Below are positions 56,801 to 62,150 of a DNA stretch of 64,000 nucleotides, one piece after another. The stretch comes from Tomocerus qinae. Its lineage: Eukaryota > Arthropoda > Collembola > Entomobryomorpha > Tomoceridae. The notes beneath the pieces were generated by a model. The model made no database searches and was not told the origin of the DNA. It was given only the letters and a program-made list of their open reading frames with translations. Positions within the stretch are counted from its first letter, which is position 1, and the number at the start of each line of letters is the position of its first letter. A program made the position numbers and the translations under genes. The stretch is from positions 2,604,001 through 2,668,000 of the forward strand of contig CM034548.1 in assembly GCA_020055645.1 (NCBI GenBank), in the 5' to 3' direction.

Positions 56801-58184
56801 CTGCGGACACTTGGATGTCTACAAGGTAAATAGATAGCTCAAGAGAGAAATATTTATTTCATATTTAAAGTTAATGAAAAATGCCTTTTGGTAATGTGGG
56901 TGGGGGGCAAAGAACAGTTCCATTTTATTTCTTGATTTTTATCATTCAGTATTTTATACCTTATACAATTAACAGATATGACTGTATAGGATTTGAATTA
57001 GCGTCTTGAATTGAATATGAATTCAATGTCTTTATGGAATAGGTTGAAACAATAGGGGACGCTTATTGTGTTGCCGGAGGACTACATCGACGCAGTGTCA
57101 CTCATGCACAGCAAATTGCCTGGATGGCTTTGAAAATGATGCTTACCTGTGTAAAACACCACACTCATGATGGACAGCCAATACGGGTTTGTACCCTTTT
57201 CATTAACCCTGGATGCACATATTATCTCTAAATCTGTATTGGATGTGCTCAACATATACTTATGAAGTTTTCTGAAAGAAATATCAATACAATGGACCAG
57301 AAATAATTAATTTTGGATTAAAATTTGTTCACGTTTCACTGTAAATACTAAATACTGCGCAATCTGTTTTATTAGTCGGTTTTGTGTTTATTAGATCAAT
57401 GGATCAATTATATAGTCATATATTTGATACTAATTACCATTTTAGAGTAACAGTACGGTACACAGTGTTTAAAGATGTTTGAAACTGAATGCCTGTGCAA
57501 AATTTAAACAATTGAAGCGTATTTAGTGAACTACTTCATTTTCTAGTTTAGTAATTTTTCCCCCACTAAGTTACTGTATGAATATTCGTGAATTCCTAGT
57601 CCATGTTTTCAGTTTATTTATATACAATTATCTATTTATACTTGTTAGATGAGAATTGGCCTGCACACTGGATCAGTACTGGCTGGAGTGGTTGGCGTAA
57701 AAATGCCTCGCTATTGTCTCTTTGGAAATAACGTTACCTTAGCAAATAAATTTGAATCCGGAAGTGAGCCTATGAAAATTAACGTCAGTCCGACAACCTA
57801 CAGGTAAAGCAGAAATGATTCATTCAAGAATTTTGTACTGAGATGGATAGGTTATTTTACATTTTAAGTTCAGACAGATTTACAATTACCATCATAAAAT
57901 ATGTAGGCTAAAAGTGTAAAACCATTTAGTTTAGGAAAATGTGAGATGGCCTTTGGTTTTGAAATTTTTTGTTTTGTTCCGATTGATGCTTTCAAAGGTT
58001 TCTTCGAGAGACTCCGGGATTTGAATTTGAAGCCAGGTCCCGTGACTGCCTTCCAAACGGATTCCCTTCTTCTGTTCCCGGAACTTGCTATTTTCTTTTG
58101 TCTTACAAACATCCGAGCCTTCCCTTCGATGCACCTCCATTTGAACACATTCACTTAGCAGTGAATGAAATTCTGCCGTCCTAA
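5656..58184 (+). CDS. Gycalpha99B: Soluble guanylyl cyclase alpha subunit (11 coding exons, 803 aa)
   Basis: Haem-associated cyclase subunit that pairs with a beta subunit in the cytosol and converts GTP to cGMP in response to nitric oxide. Coding segments: 5656-5850, 30375-30451, 41269-41420, 53459-53648, 54722-55547, 55809-55988, 56067-56205, 56659-56825, 57043-57186, 57649-57803, 57998-58184. All junctions are GT/AG, phases agree at every join, and the total is 2,412 nt including TAA. Domains: unique N-terminus 1-65; H-NOX-like region about 66-280; Ser/Thr/Arg-rich linker about 310-380; PAS-like H-NOX-associated domain about 385-545; helical linker 541-586; cyclase domain from about 587. 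Both metal-binding aspartates expected of an alpha subunit are present, D604 in FSDIVGF and D648 in [24 protein letters not shown] and the PGTCYFL tail are also alpha-type. It is longer than the roughly 680-730 residues usual for the family. Exons 5-11 are near certain, exons 1-3 rest on phase and plausibility. Confidence 0.9.
7300..8080. repeat. Dispersed repeat with GGACNGACGGAC-type motif
   Basis: The stretch near 7310 (GCTTATAGAACCGCACCATC) resembles one near 45047 (GCTTATAGAATCACACGGTC), both followed by CCGTCC-type runs. The end near 8020-8050 (ACGGACAAACGGACGGGCAG, then ATTGGGGATTCC) recurs at about 11720-11750. These look like remnants of one interspersed element. Boundaries are uncertain. 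Confidence 0.35.
14737..14760. repeat. Perfect small hairpin
   Basis: ACCACAGCT and AGCTGTGGT form a perfect 9-bp stem around a 6-nt loop in otherwise AT-rich intron. No function is indicated. Confidence 0.4.
14885..15030 (+). repeat. Imperfect direct repeat, about 120-bp period
   Basis: GTCCGCTTTCGAATGAGATA followed by TTACA near 14886 recurs as GTCCGCTTTCCAATAAGCTA followed by TTACA near 15006. This is a local duplication inside intron 1. Confidence 0.4.
15835..15838. repeat. Target-site duplication GTAT, left copy
   Basis: GTAT immediately precedes the left LTR and is repeated immediately after the right LTR at 24857-24860. A 4-bp duplication is usual for many Ty3/gypsy integrases. Confidence 0.85.
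15839..17014 (-). repeat. 3' LTR of the gypsy-type element
   Basis: This 1,176-bp terminal repeat begins TGTGAGG and ends CCTCACA and matches 23681-24856 base for base as far as I could compare. On the element strand an AATAAA lies at 16292-16287. A 62-codon open frame on the + strand (16394-16582) is present identically in both LTRs and reads against the element, so I do not call it a gene. Confidence 0.96.
17015..17026 (-). promoter_or_regulatory. Polypurine tract for plus-strand priming
   Basis: On the element strand GGCGGGAGGGTT lies directly before the 3' LTR. This is the position where RNase H leaves the primer for plus-strand DNA synthesis in LTR elements. Confidence 0.8.
17252..18307 (-). 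CDS. Third ORF of the gypsy-type element, unknown function (351 aa)
   Basis: This uninterrupted ORF follows pol in the position where env sits in errantiviruses. It starts at ATG 18307, overlapping the last 44 nt of pol in the +1 frame. It shows none of the features of an envelope glycoprotein: no signal peptide, no hydrophobic membrane anchor and no furin-like site that I can point to. The N-terminal half is rich in Pro, Gln and Arg with aromatic residues ([11 protein letters not shown]). The middle is mixed. Roughly residues 240-300 are strongly basic with a KRKKTKTK run that could be a nuclear localisation or nucleic-acid-binding patch. The C-terminus is acidic (GSDTENDL). I do not recognise the family. 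It could be translated from a spliced RNA or by reinitiation after the pol stop. It may also be an accessory or nucleocapsid-like protein. Confidence 0.8.
   Translation of the reverse strand: MNRFPGQQWVQRQSDRFRVPFGHEPRFQPYHYTPIPLTRTELRRTYENRHFEVSQNQPLLRLESYNAPAHSKFCQPTSHVPVVTIKPRDDQLKYRVNHVAVQTPLPSYMKDVAKWTQISEKQTQEIVDAARRKGFTGPRVVVDRAVLASESELDPSTNEQDMPYNPGAVEIKIRFRKNTDSLFDSPNSEVQCLVQTSKTVKVKPGYPALQRRDCAPFVPFTPPHSTKMSIAHINRLLNDMDVDRSAKRKKTKTKSSSLKTVHKTIEKSRKKVSLTKLSPKVRTPPRSSTKSPDIGVVSTPPLSIGFSLPVDLTNLNLNPVIDLIDITQLPVVHQEEVTEQMLLGSDTENDL
18264..21808 (-). CDS. pol: Pol polyprotein: protease, RT, RNase H, integrase
   Basis: The pol frame is open from the TTTAAAC site (21809-21803) to TGA at 18264, giving 1,179 codons if entered by -1 frameshift. 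It has no ATG near its start (the first likely initiator-like codon in frame is GTG 21737), so it is probably made only as a Gag-Pol fusion. Counting from 21737, motifs in order are aspartic protease LDTCSS near residue 33 and ILLGRDFL further on; RT with [23 protein letters not shown] and YLDDIL near 438; RNase H with TDAS near 585, TDHQALTWL and NKAADALSR; integrase zinc finger with HDNAISGH and CKAC near 800; catalytic D in ACDLMG, DNGTQF near 925 and E in NITERYNQ, with D and E separated by 34 residues; and a GPYVI module near 1100. There is no internal stop. The protease carries Cys where Gly is expected after DT. Confidence 0.96.
21764..21809 (-). promoter_or_regulatory. -1 programmed ribosomal frameshift signal (gag-pol)
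   Basis: On the element strand the heptamer TTTAAAC (21809-21803) is read as T-TTA-AAC in the gag frame, a canonical X-XXY-YYZ slippery site. It is followed by an 8-nt spacer and a stem of CCCGAG (21794-21789) with CTCGGG (21769-21764). An inner CAGC/GCTG stem (21786-21783 with 21777-21774) closes a 5-nt loop. The gag stop at 21775-21773 lies inside the structure. After slipping back one base the pol frame is open to 18264. Heptamer, spacer, stem and frame all agree. That it works in cells is inference. Confidence 0.85.
21773..23524 (-). CDS. gag: Gag polyprotein (583 aa)
   Basis: Structural protein of the retrotransposon particle. ATG 23524 is the first codon of a long open frame. The first 240 residues are low-complexity, rich in Pro, Asn, Gln and Ala, opening with a basic [14 protein letters not shown] retrotransposon capsid-type helical core spans roughly residues 250-430 (LPKYSG, then [32 protein letters not shown] and the helix after it), resembling the Retrotrans_gag family. 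The C-terminus is rich in Asn, Pro, Arg and Ser. I find no CCHC zinc knuckle, which many Gags carry, so RNA binding may depend on the basic tail. The TGA lies within the frameshift stem-loop, 27 nt after the slippery site. Confidence 0.95.
   Translation of the reverse strand: MANPRRGGRRGASTTEESSQEIAPPAAEVAVNLPPANSPRVIHSPPNSPFNVNNQTIRAFTVSPPAPRVDSQPTINRPTGQGGNDVPHFMHRVVDDGQQPSTSQGARNEAVIGERALQTILSSLQTNFVTAINNCQRQMQTSFEAMNRAQLTAIETCIGSRIAQNQNVENQRAELARADPPPPVHGGGQEFLGVPQGVRPLIDRPPPAAAVPQCPQHPHVVMHDNANRERAEVGIAANQAANNGNRSHHLKAAQIVLPKYSGAMDSKTPYDFLIELEKYRSIIGYTENEILQYVIPLTLTDDACNWWRYESPFDSYDEFKDRFRAEFQAVGYAEDLQRELENRTQGSTETLTSFIRVITDYFERKGEDFTENELVRRIMKNMHPEFRMALQGRNIRTIRQLKLCAEQAQELLKSYRSYKPPPVCGNLEPSLAWKPIVQPKEFAKVESGALTWTEENKSTPRLHLAAVDAFTFHHTEPPKRREVRFDVPVSPNSLQRGNQNSNVQRRGSTQNLADIRVEPPRNIYNTPPRNSNNSPGRNSVGTSPVQFSPQGNRDRKNSTNTTQGQFKSGNNPLNSHVPSPARR
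23659..23674 (-). promoter_or_regulatory. Possible primer binding site
   Basis: Six bases after the 5' LTR on the element strand lies TGGAGGCACTGACGAG. Its complement ends CCA, as a tRNA 3' end does. The base after TGG implies a U discriminator, which is uncommon in eukaryotic tRNAs (tRNA-Cys is the usual example), but the rest does not obviously match a tRNA-Cys acceptor stem. The primer is therefore unassigned. Confidence 0.5.
23681..24856 (-). repeat. 5' LTR of the gypsy-type element
   Basis: Second copy of the 1,176-bp LTR, with TGTGAGG/CCTCACA ends, on the promoter side of the element. No convincing TATA-AATAAA order could be set out: a TATAAAG on the element strand near 23821 lies 3' of an AATAAA near 24130. 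Transcript start and U3/R/U5 limits remain undefined. Confidence 0.96.
24857..24860. repeat. Target-site duplication GTAT, right copy
   Basis: Matches GTAT at 15835-15838 on the other side of the element. Confidence 0.85.
26043..26651. mobile_element. Long-armed inverted-repeat element (MITE-like)
   Basis: Arms of about 115-120 bp, 26043-26158 and 26529-26651, are inverted copies of each other with about 85% identity by eye. The outer motif is GGCACACACAGGAATTTTTATG-like, followed by ATTTTAGTAAACA-TCGTAC and TTTCTGGTAG. The 370-bp centre codes for nothing recognisable. The outer motif resembles that of the 38.3-kb element (GGCNCACACATGACTTTTGT), so they may be one family. The target duplication was not resolved. 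Confidence 0.75.
26861..26958. mobile_element. Short MITE, about 98 bp
   Basis: ACGTAAATCCTCTAATAAAC followed by GCC at the left is the inverted counterpart of GGCGTTTATTAAAGAATTTA followed by CG at the right. It is non-coding. The target duplication is unclear. Confidence 0.6.
27561..27660 (+). repeat. 30-bp tandem repeat, about 3.3 copies
   Basis: The unit CGTTTATGTAGGTAACCTTA followed by AACTGTATTA is repeated three times with one A/G difference, then a partial fourth copy. The near identity suggests recent expansion. Confidence 0.9.
30375..30451 (+). CDS. Gycalpha99B: Cyclase alpha exon 2 (77 nt)
   Basis: The 3' splice site TTAAATTTTAG and 5' splice site CAG|GTAAAT bound an exon open only in the phase required by exons 1 and 3. 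It encodes [20 protein letters not shown] and a short tail ending in an Arg codon that is completed by exon 3. The helical content suits the start of the H-NOX-like region. The support is splice sites and two matching phases, not a strong motif. Confidence 0.7.
31440..31740 (+). repeat. Degenerate GGGATGGGTA-type simple repeat
   Basis: Irregular repetition of GGGATGGGTAGGGTATG-like words and, at the left edge, their complement. It resembles a degenerate relative of the minisatellite at 32.2-32.5 kb. Confidence 0.5.
32220..32520 (+). repeat. Minisatellite with GTAGGGTACGGTATG core
   Basis: About six imperfect units of roughly 45-52 bp, each carrying TAGGGTACGGTA then TGGTTCCTTACTTTAC-like sequence and a GAGTTGAGTA-like link. 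It lies in intron 2. Confidence 0.8.
35068..35248. mobile_element. hAT-like MITE, 165 bp, with perfect 8-bp target duplication
   Basis: The element occupies 35076-35240, with ends CAAGGGCGTATCCAG and (inverted) CAAGGACGTATTTAG. It is flanked by GTTATGTC on both sides (35068-35075 and 35241-35248). An 8-bp duplication and CA...TG ends fit hAT non-autonomous elements. The interior carries GGGGGTGCTTAA-type sequence, related to a piece near 60.33 kb. Confidence 0.85.
35780..35825. repeat. GC-rich palindrome in AT-rich intron
   Basis: A CGCCCGCCCGGGCGGGG core is self-complementary, followed by GTGCCCCAACTAAGATGGGG. It stands out against the surrounding AT-rich DNA. It may be the edge of a small element, as a related TTGGGGAGCCCCG lies near 35955. 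Confidence 0.5.
38258..38873. mobile_element. Long-armed inverted-repeat element with CATACAAAGTCAT subrepeats
   Basis: The left arm (38258-38380) and right arm (38735-38873) are inverted. They share TTTGTATG-C-CACACATGACTT and TGACTTTGTATGG blocks. The right arm holds three tandem units of GCCATACAAAGTCATAAATT. A closely related right arm occurs at 59.96-60.10 kb inside another element, and both copies share a CCATGG-CGGGAC stretch. It is non-coding. Confidence 0.75.
41269..41420 (+). CDS. Gycalpha99B: Cyclase alpha exon 3 (152 nt)
   Basis: It is bounded by TTTCTTTTCAG and AAAG|GTGAGT, a strong donor. In the frame set by exon 2 it reads [12 protein letters not shown], a Gly/Asp/Asn/Lys-rich polar stretch, then [16 protein letters not shown]. 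The last base joins AT of exon 4 to make an Asp codon. The C-terminal half looks like the helix leading into the H-NOX-like region of exon 4. A second frame is also open here but does not fit either neighbour. Confidence 0.75.
49675..50382 (+). mobile_element. Dispersed repeat, copy A (inverted partner at 63.1-63.9 kb)
   Basis: Most of this 700-bp stretch aligns, with small gaps, to the reverse complement of 63127-63902. Shared blocks are TAGCACTCAAG, CAGTAATAAAAACAATTTCG, CATCAAATACAGGGAACAAT, TAAATATTTTTAAAGAAT and TTTAATTCTACAAAAAG. It is non-coding and appears to be a degraded interspersed element of unknown type. Confidence 0.75.
50267..50560 (+). repeat. Tandem duplication, first unit (with nested short MITE)
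   Basis: The stretch 50267-50560 is repeated at 50713-50990 with divergence. Both contain a small palindromic element: TGCATATATTACGTGTGCAG near 50340 and the inverted ACGTAATATATGCAGGTTCC near 50440. Both are followed by a TA/GATA-rich microsatellite and GGTAAATTTATTG. Confidence 0.7.
50489..50508 (+). repeat. (TA)n microsatellite
   Basis: A run of about ten TA dinucleotides following CATACA. Confidence 0.9.
50713..50990 (+). repeat. Tandem duplication, second unit
   Basis: Diverged copy of 50267-50560. TTGCTTTTAAGGAACTTGCA and ATATGCAGGTTCCCT mark the nested palindrome ends, and GATA-type repeats replace the TA run. Confidence 0.7.
51734..51946. mobile_element. Short MITE with about 58-bp inverted ends
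   Basis: CGTCCCTTAAGGAACCATTT followed by AGCCTAAAACCACTTTTCGT at the left is matched inverted at the right end, with an internal extra GTTTAGGCTATTT repeat. ATAT abuts both ends. It is 213 bp long and non-coding. Confidence 0.85.
53459..53648 (+). CDS. Gycalpha99B: Cyclase alpha exon 4 (190 nt, H-NOX-like region)
   Basis: It is bounded by TTTGATTACAG and GA|GTATTT. It encodes a block typical of sGC H-NOX regions: [14 protein letters not shown], then [20 protein letters not shown], comparable to the segment in animal alpha and beta subunits containing a CLG..FLxxVDxL pattern. The last two bases (GA) combine with the first G of exon 5 to give Glu. Confidence 0.88.
53769..54119 (+). pseudogene. 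3' fragment of a non-LTR retrotransposon ORF (R2-like endonuclease region)
   Basis: A 116-codon open frame lies inside cyclase intron 4, on the same strand. The motifs [49 protein letters not shown] and ILHNHLF match the C-terminal region of R2/R4-class non-LTR retrotransposon proteins, as I know them. In that class R-x-D and the following I-D-P belong to a restriction-enzyme-like endonuclease fold. The reverse transcriptase part is absent upstream, so this is a 5'-truncated copy. It keeps an uninterrupted frame with its own ATG, which is compatible with recent insertion or with retention by chance. Confidence 0.7.
54120..54721. other. Rest of intron 4, nothing recognised
   Basis: AT-rich sequence between the retroelement fragment and cyclase exon 5. 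No feature is seen other than the acceptor at 54720-54721. Confidence 0.5.
54722..55547 (+). CDS. Gycalpha99B: Cyclase alpha exon 5 (826 nt: end of H-NOX-like region, linker, PAS-like domain)
   Basis: The first G completes Glu from exon 4, and the last codon GAG is followed by GTAATT (phase 0). The N-terminal part resembles the end of the H-NOX fold ([31 protein letters not shown]) and [10 protein letters not shown] Ser/Arg/Thr-rich insert follows. Then comes the H-NOX-associated PAS-like domain: [30 protein letters not shown] and [20 protein letters not shown]. Parts of the exon are clearly more GC-rich than flanking DNA. Confidence 0.95.
55809..55988 (+). CDS. Gycalpha99B: Cyclase alpha exon 6 (180 nt, PAS-like domain end)
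   Basis: Phase 0 at both ends. It encodes [20 protein letters not shown], then [20 protein letters not shown] and EQSRAQ. This is the highly conserved ELKGQM...DIPxHDATRDxxLxGEQxRAQ segment of soluble guanylyl cyclases. Confidence 0.97.
56067..56205 (+). CDS. Gycalpha99B: Cyclase alpha exon 7 (139 nt, helical linker)
   Basis: It starts after TATAATTTTAG and ends CTGG|GTATTC. It encodes [20 protein letters not shown], the signalling helix that dimerises with the beta subunit, followed by [20 protein letters not shown] at the start of the cyclase domain. Confidence 0.97.
56659..56825 (+). CDS. Gycalpha99B: Cyclase alpha exon 8 (167 nt, first catalytic aspartate)
   Basis: It is bounded by TTTACACAG and AAG|GTAAAT. 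It encodes [20 protein letters not shown] with the metal-binding Asp at residue 604, and ends with HLDVYK. Confidence 0.97.
57043..57186 (+). CDS. Gycalpha99B: Cyclase alpha exon 9 (144 nt, second catalytic aspartate)
   Basis: Phase 0 at both ends (ATAG|GTT and CGG|GTTTGT). It encodes [20 protein letters not shown] and AWMALKMML. Asp 648 is the second metal ligand expected in alpha subunits. Confidence 0.97.
57649..57803 (+). CDS. Gycalpha99B: Cyclase alpha exon 10 (155 nt)
   Basis: It is bounded by TTGTTAG and ACAG|GTAAAG. It encodes [40 protein letters not shown] and KINVSPTTY, which is diagnostic of the alpha rather than the beta subunit. Confidence 0.97.
57998..58184 (+). CDS. Gycalpha99B: Cyclase alpha exon 11 (187 nt, C-terminus and stop)
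   Basis: The acceptor is CTTTCAAAG after a T-rich tract, and the G completes an Arg codon from exon 10. It reads [20 protein letters not shown], then [13 protein letters not shown], the conserved alpha tail, and continues to TAA at 58182-58184. Longer open frames on the same bases in other frames and on the opposite strand are shadows of this exon. Confidence 0.93.
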
Positions 58185-58294
58185 TATTTGTCATAATTTC
58201 AAGCGTTTATGTACAGTTCTGCCAAAGCAATATTATATCCTACACGAAAATAATGGCTAAAACACTTTTATTAGATGTTACCGCTTGAACTAAT

Positions 58295-58453
58295 AATAAA
58301 ATACTAATATGCATACCAATAACAATAAGTAGTAGGTTATCTACTTACACCAAAAAAACAATTGTCAATAATTTGATGTTCATCACTATTTGGTTACAAC
58401 CTTACTGTACGGGCTTTGTGTATGTAATGGATTGTTGTGAATAAACTAATAAA
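58295..58453 (+). terminator. Polyadenylation signals of the cyclase gene
   Basis: AATAAA hexamers occur at 58295-58300, 58440-58445 and 58448-58453, within 270 nt after the stop codon. Any of them could set the 3' end. The paired signals at 58440/58448 are the best candidates. Confidence 0.5.
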
Positions 58454-59520
58454 CCTTAAAATCCCAACCTTTATTATTCTTCTAATTACACCAACTAGTA
58501 GTACTGGCCAAGCTACATCAGTAAAACCTGAATAATGACATTTAAATGTACAAAATACATACATTGGCAAATTAAATGAGTACAAAATCTAAAATACATT
58601 TAGCTATAAGGACAGTGCATTACATGCGTCTATTCAGCCTATTTTTAATATCTTTCATTTTACATTCCTGAAACCAACACTTGCAACTAGGCATCATATT
58701 TACCAGGTTGAATTATTTATTATACTTCTGTTACCATAATATTGTTCTTCACAAGTGAGTACAGAAAAGCTAAAATACAAACAATATACATAAACGAGCT
58801 TCTTCGGCCAATAAACGAAAAGCCACGAATTTTGTATCTTTTTAGGTTTAGGTTCTTCTTACATCGGTATGTTACTATTATGTTTAATGTTTCATTCATT
58901 TATCGACGCGACCTTGAATTACTCATTGTGCACTGACATTTGACTCTATCTCTATGCCTAAATATATTATTACAGATTATAAATATTCATTGCTAAGAGT
59001 ATCCAGTTCCTCGTCATTACTCAATCCATAAAAGCAAACGACCTTCATCAAATTCATCATCACAAATCGTAAACATGGACTAAACCTTTCCTCATTCTCC
59101 AGCACTTATTATGTAGCTCATTTCAATCTCTTTCAATAATGAATGAATGCAGTCATCTCCGTTCGCTCATGCTATCTGTTTGTCCAAGACTTGATCCAAT
59201 ACACCTTAGCTCATCTTTGTTTCGAAATTGTGTAGTATTTAGTACGTATTATCCCGATAAAGACATTTGAAAAGAAAATCGAAGAATTAAAAAAATGAAT
59301 TACTCACGTTATATAAATGCTATTTCGGGTGGACGGAAGCCTTCCTTAATCAGAGAATTGAGTAAGCATAGCGTTATCCAACGCATTTATATTTTCTTGA
59401 TTAGTATATTATTAAGATTTAATAATATTTTAAGATAAATATATTTAAATGAGCAGAATTCATGTAAAAGTCGAAACAATTAATAATTACCTTCAATGAG
59501 TAATCTACACCTCACTGACA
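58454..59520. other. Intergenic stretch, nothing recognised
   Basis: AT-rich DNA between the cyclase 3' end and the first downstream MITE. No exon or repeat with clear limits was seen. Confidence 0.45.
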
Positions 59521-60202
59521 GAATTAGTGGCTGAATCTAGGCAGCGGTACCTCGTTGCCACCTTCTCCACCGTTGCAACATCACAAAACAACTCGACCAC
59601 TTTACCTTTAACTTTCTGTTGCCACCGTTGCTAGTACAAACAAATCATATAATTTTAACATTGTATGAAAAGGAAACCCTTTACTATTTTTGATCTATCA
59701 TTATTCTTTGTGTAAGGTCAGTGAAGAGACAAAAATAGCATAGTCCTTAAAAAGGTAATTAAACAAATTGCATGAGAGTGAACACAAGTACCATGGTCGG
59801 GACATGTTAATTTGTAAGTTTGGAGTACAAAACGGACAGTGACAATAATGAAACTAACATTGCAAATAAAGAAAATGAAGAAAGGGAACAACAAAAATGT
59901 ACGGAAATTGACATTGACATTGAAGACGTACGTCGAGTTACCTATATTATGATAAATTAACTTAATCGTACAAAGTCATAAACTGCCATACAAAGTCATA
60001 AACCGCCATACAAAGTCACACTATCTATTTTTAGCTCTCCCATACAAAAGTCATGTGTGTGCCATACAAATTCCTATTTTCCCATTAGTTTTGTGACAAA
60101 GTGGCAACGTACTTGTGGCAACGGCAGTAGCAACGTGGAAACGGTGGTAACTGCAGCAACAGTGGCATAGAGGTACCGCTACCTAAATCCAGCCGAATTA
60201 TT
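59521..60202. mobile_element. hAT-like non-autonomous element, 666 bp, with nested CATACAAAGTCAT repeats
   Basis: The element lies at 59529-60194. Its ends GGCTGAATCTAGGCAGCGGT followed by ACCTC and (inverted) GGCTGGATTTAGGTAGCGGT followed by ACCTC match over about 25 bp. Inside both ends are GTTGCCAC/GTGGCAAC-type subrepeats. Flanking octamers GAATTAGT (59521-59528) and GAATTATT (60195-60202) match 7 of 8, as expected for a somewhat aged hAT duplication. The interior from about 59780 to 60100 resembles the right part of the 38.3-kb element, including TACCATGG-CGGGAC and CATACAAAGTCATAAA units, so it is either nested or related. Confidence 0.8.
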
Positions 60203-60551
60203 AAATTAAAACTTTGTAGATTTCAGTTTGAAAAATAAAATTATTGATTCTTAATTCAATCTTCGATGCTATTAAGTGGTAAAATATTGTTTATGTATAA
60301 TTCTTTAACTTGGCAGGGCAAATTAGGGCGTGCTAGGATGCTGAAGCACCCCCTTAATTTCCCAAAAGCACACAATATATTTTCTCAAAATTTAATAAAA
60401 AATATTTTGCATCTCCTAAATTTTTGTTTTGTATAAGCCATTGATTATAACCACAATTTGCGAGAAAGCAGTAAATTAACTAATAGTGCAGTCATACAGT
60501 GATAAAATAATTGAACGAAAAAAAGTCCTATCGCCTCTCAGAACACGTTGT

Positions 60552-61167
60552 AAAAGCTCCCGTATTAGAAAAGCTCCCCGTTAGATAATCTCCCTATTAG
60601 AAAAACTCCTCGTTAGACAAGCTCCCTATTAGAAAAGCTCCCCGTTAGACCAGCTCCCGGTATGAGAAATAAGGAGAAATGGCAGAACGAAAATCTAAAC
60701 TATAAAACTTTGTAACTAATTTTTAATTACGCAGTATCCTCATTGGTTTTTAACGGGCTTGCTTCAACGCTTTATTACACAATATCTTTTATTTTTGAAA
60801 CATGGACTGTGTAGCTGGAGCAAATAGTAAGATAACAGTAACATTACATATTACAGTTAAATTCTATTGTATTACAATTACTTTAAATTGGTTGCATCAC
60901 ATGAAATAAAATTATTTCAAAATGTAATTGTAATATAGTAGAGTAGTATATTACTAGTTCGATTTAACTTCAAAGATATCCGATCGACCTCTACGTCTCA
61001 AGTTACTAAGTTTTATAGTTTCGATTTTCGTTCTACCGTTTCTCCTTATTTCTCATACCGGGAGCTGGTCTAACGGGGAGCTTTTCTAATAGTGAGCTTG
61101 TCTAACGTGGAGCTTTTTTAATAGTGAGATAGTCTATCGGGGAGCTTTTCTAATAGGGGAGCTTTTG
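60552..61167. mobile_element. Long-armed MITE built of AGCTCCCCGTTAGA subrepeats
   Basis: Arms 60552-60720 and about 61005-61167 are inverted, about 165 bp each, and closely similar. The outer 110 bp of each arm consist of alternating 15-18-bp words such as AAAAGCTCCCGTATTAGA, AGCTCCCCGTTAGACA and AGCTCCCTATTAGAAA. The inner part shares GGTATGAGAAATAAGGAGAA. The 285-bp centre is non-coding. The target duplication was not resolved. Confidence 0.85.
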
Positions 61168-61464
61168 TGTTGATACCGCCTCACGCTCCATGTTGAACTA
61201 GGCAAAATTGCAGCACTAGATGTTTTTCGTCCAATTTAAAAAAACTGATTTGTACCTACCTACCTATAATATGCCGTAGGGAGACCCGAAAAGATATTAA
61301 AGAGCGCATGTCCACTTCCTCTGAATCATATTACATAAAATAATGAACCCAACTCTAGGTTAGTAACTAAAACAAAATGTTGAAATATTTCGTAATCTTT
61401 TGAAGTTCAATAGCAATACTGGTGCACATGAGCTTGTCTTAATCTTGATATTTCTACAATTCAC

Positions 61465-62075
61465 CCTCTTTTTGTCAACACCAAATCTCCAACAGACCCA
61501 AAAAAATCAAAAAACCTTTTTGTCAGCACCACTTTCTTCTTTTGTCCACAACAATTTCCTTTTTGTCAACACCAGTTTTATTTCCAGAATATAAATAAGC
61601 ACGGTTTAAAGTAATTAGTCAAATAAGCAGAATTAATAAGTCAAAAATACGTATAAAGGCAAAATTAAAAATTGATTTCATAATTTGCTAGCAACTGTAT
61701 AAATCCATTCATAGAAAAACATTTTAGATTTGTTTCGAATAATCTTTTGTAACATTTTTAAATACTCTGCAGCATGAGGATTTTTTGTTTGGAAAAGGTT
61801 ATTTGATGTCGTGAATATTAGCATTTCATTACTAGATTCCGAATCATTCCACAAAAATTGATCTCCTCTTTCAGTCTTCAGAGAATAAGACGACTAAATT
61901 ACTGAGTCATCGACTTACGTATATTCTTTCGTTTTATCAGATTCATATGAATAACTGATAATGCAAGATTATATGGAGTCAGAGTTGATGTTTATGAGTC
62001 TATATGACAATCTGTTGACAAAAAGGGATTTCAAAAAAAGCCTGTTGACAAAAAGGTGTTGACAATAATGGGTTC
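61465..62075. mobile_element. Element with inverted clusters of CTTTTTGTCAACACC
   Basis: Four variants of CTTTTTGTCAACACC lie at 61468, 61516, 61539 and 61559. Three inverted variants (TGTTGACAAAAAGG, last one TGTTGACAATAATGG) lie at 62013, 62043 and 62057. The interior is AT-rich and non-coding. The arrangement parallels the 60.6-kb element, but its ends are not sharply defined. Confidence 0.6.
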
Positions 62076-62150
62076 TTCCCCTAATGCATGTAGGTGCCTA
62101 TATAGTTTATCAATAAAAATAGAATTTAATGCAAAGCACATTCTTTGCAG

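Noticed and set aside
57946..58158. 70-codon + strand frame over exon 11
   Set aside because: Wrong frame. The exon reads in a different register after the splice at 57997/57998.
57870..58194. Open frames of 94 and 87 codons on the - strand over cyclase exon 11
   Set aside because: The + strand in the frame set by exon 10 encodes the conserved PGFEFE...PGTCYFL alpha tail, so these are antisense shadows.
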